The notes under the pieces were generated by a model. That model was not told the DNA's origin, made no database searches, and worked only from the letters and a program-made list of their open reading frames with translations. A stretch of 6,510 nucleotides of DNA from NCBI GenBank assembly GCA_013329855.1, contig DUJI01000171.1, positions 1 to 6,510 of the forward strand, given 5' to 3'. The stretch comes from Thermoplasmata archaeon (GTDB taxonomy: Archaea; Thermoplasmatota; Thermoplasmata; RBG-16-68-12). Position numbers and translations under genes: made by a program. Positions 5,192 to 6,510 of this stretch are shown piece by piece (within the stretch, counting starts at the first letter, position 1; each line of letters starts with the position of its first letter).

Positions 5192-6510
5192 ATGGCGACG
5201 ACAAACGACAGCGAGCCGGCGGCCATCCGCCGCTGGGCCTGCATCCCGCCTGACGAACTCTACGAGGAACTCCGGTCTGGGCCCGAAGGACTGTCGACCG
5301 TGGAAGCGGCCCGCCGGCTGGATGTGCACGGGTTCAACGTTCTTCCCGAGTCCAAGAGGGTCCCGCTCTCCCGCAAGGCGTTCGCGCAGGTGCGGAACCT
5401 GTTCAACGTTCTCCTGATCCTCGCGGCCCTCCTCTCCTTCGTGTCGAGTTCTCCCCAGATGGGCTTCGCCATCCTGGGGGTCGTGCTCGTGGCAGTCCTC
5501 TTCAGCATCTTCCAAGAGCACCGGGCCGAGCGCGCCGTGGAAGCCCTCCGACAGCTCGTCCCGGACGAGGCGAAGGTCCTGCGGGACGGGGCCGTGAAGA
5601 AGGTCCCAGTTCCGAACATCGCGGTCGGGGACGTAATCTCGCTGGAAGAGGGCGACAAGGTCCCCGCAGACGCCCGTCTTCTGACGGCCTTCGAGGTCGA
5701 CGTGGACAATTCCACGCTCACGGGAGAATCAGAACCGGCTCGCCGGACGGCGATGCCTCCGTCGCCCGACTTCGATGGACCCAGCACGGAATTCCCCAAC
5801 CTGGTCTTCGCGGGCACGGTGGTCACCGCGGGGACCGCAACCGCGGTCGTCCTAGCCACAGGTCTGCAGACGAGGTTCGGCGAAGTCGTGGCCATCACGC
5901 ACGCAGTCGAGGAGCCGCTCAGTCCTCTCCAGCTCCAGCTCAACCAGGCGGCCAAGCTGAACGTGTACGTGGCCATCGCCGTCAGCGTGGTGTTCCTCGC
6001 CGTCGGACTGTTCGTGGTCCATTTCCAAGTGCCCGACGGGATCTTGTTCATGATCGGCGTGCTGACCTGCCTAGTCCCCGAGGGACTGCAGATCACCGTG
6101 ACCCTGGCCCTGGCAATGAGCAGCCTCTCCCTCTCGAAGCGCAACGTCGTGGTCAAGCGCCTCTCCGCGGTGGAGACGCTGGGCTCCACCACGGTCATCT
6201 GCACGGACAAGACAGGAACCATCACGGAAGGCCAGATGACGGTCCGCAAGGTCTGGCTGAGTGGCCGGGTGCTTGACGTCACCGGGGAAGGATACGGGCC
6301 GGAGGGGCGCGTACTCCTGGATGGGAAGGAGATCACCGCAGGCGGACGGACTGACCTCCGTCTCCTCTCCGAGGTCGCTGCGCTCAACAACAAGGCCACC
6401 CTGGTCCCGCCTCTGGACCGGAGGAAGTCCCGCTGGACCGCGGTGGGGGACTCGACCGAGGCCGCTCTGCTCGTCCTCGCCGCGAAGGCGAGCCTGGACC
6501 CGAAGAAAGC
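5192..6510 (+). CDS. P-type cation-transporting ATPase (P2-type), N-terminal part, cut by window end
   Basis: The first 439 residues of a membrane pump that moves cations using ATP through a phospho-aspartate intermediate. In order: cation-ATPase N-terminal domain (about 17-55, ending HGFNVLPE); M1 and M2 (about 70-85 and 88-107, then the FQEHRAERAVEALR stalk); actuator domain with GDVISLEEGDKVPAD (146-160) and the dephosphorylation loop LTGES (T177-S180); M3 (257-278); M4 (about 284-308) with the ion-site motif PEGL (P296-L299); phosphorylation site CTDKTGT with D339; and the start of the nucleotide domain with GDSTEAALLVL (419-429). AVETLGST just before the Asp is closer to Na+/K+-ATPase (P2C) than to SERCA (SVETLGCT), and PEGLQ has Gln where SERCA has Pro and Na+/K+-ATPase has Leu. 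Ion specificity cannot be read here because M5 and M6 are missing. ATG 5192 has a good Shine-Dalgarno and gives the normal N-terminus. About half the protein lies beyond the edge. Confidence 0.93.
   Translation, partial: MATTNDSEPAAIRRWACIPPDELYEELRSGPEGLSTVEAARRLDVHGFNVLPESKRVPLSRKAFAQVRNLFNVLLILAALLSFVSSSPQMGFAILGVVLVAVLFSIFQEHRAERAVEALRQLVPDEAKVLRDGAVKKVPVPNIAVGDVISLEEGDKVPADARLLTAFEVDVDNSTLTGESEPARRTAMPPSPDFDGPSTEFPNLVFAGTVVTAGTATAVVLATGLQTRFGEVVAITHAVEEPLSPLQLQLNQAAKLNVYVAIAVSVVFLAVGLFVVHFQVPDGILFMIGVLTCLVPEGLQITVTLALAMSSLSLSKRNVVVKRLSAVETLGSTTVICTDKTGTITEGQMTVRKVWLSGRVLDVTGEGYGPEGRVLLDGKEITAGGRTDLRLLSEVAALNNKATLVPPLDRRKSRWTAVGDSTEAALLVLAAKASLDPKK

Noticed and set aside
3857..5521. A 554-codon minus-strand frame
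   Set aside because: It crosses the aminotransferase in another frame, the divergent promoter, the 4622 gene and the start of the ATPase; it has no motif.
5260..6399. A 379-codon frame antisense to the ATPase gene
   Set aside because: Ser/Thr/Arg-rich shadow of a strongly supported P-type ATPase frame.
1..6510. A defence, toxin-antitoxin, secondary-metabolite or mobile-element system
   Set aside because: No nuclease, integrase, transposase, terminal repeats, CRISPR repeats or biosynthetic modules were seen; the genes belong to unrelated families on alternating strands.

Overview
This window is a very GC-rich prokaryotic segment (about two-thirds G+C by eye) with seven protein genes and almost no spare DNA. 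I see no RNA gene, mobile element or CRISPR array. The best guess for the host is a high-GC archaeon, possibly a Thermoplasmatota-type lineage. That is an inference. It rests on short AT-rich, TATA-like elements about 27-32 nt before several start codons (near-leaderless transcription), the lack of good Shine-Dalgarno sites at most genes, and the flavour of the protein families. A high-GC bacterium cannot be excluded without a search.

Layout, left to right. A 558-residue DUF885-like zinc metallopeptidase (+, 48-1724) ends 6 nt from the end of a convergent YaaA/UPF0246-like gene (-, 1731-2363). A 130-nt divergent spacer separates that gene from a small VOC (glyoxalase/bleomycin-resistance fold) protein (+, 2494-2868). 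The VOC gene ends 3 nt from the end of a small TPR protein (-, 2872-3204). Upstream of the TPR gene on the same strand lies a class V PLP aminotransferase of the cysteine-desulfurase-like VC1184 type (-, 3277-4563), and the two may be co-transcribed. A compact 58-nt divergent promoter then leads to an unrecognised 128-residue helical protein (+, 4622-5008). After a 183-nt palindrome-rich spacer comes the first 439 residues of a P-type cation-transporting ATPase (+, 5192 to the window edge).

The genes do not form an obvious pathway: this looks like ordinary housekeeping and accessory chromosome with frequent strand switching. The most interesting parts are the upstream region of the ATPase gene (three perfect inverted repeats around a TATA-like box, a roughly 60-nt leader and a clear Shine-Dalgarno, unlike its neighbours), a 10-nt element shared exactly by that region and the 4564-4621 divergent spacer, the non-canonical zinc motif of the DUF885-like protein, and the loss of the desulfurase cysteine in the aminotransferase. 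I found no convincing evidence for a new multi-gene system.
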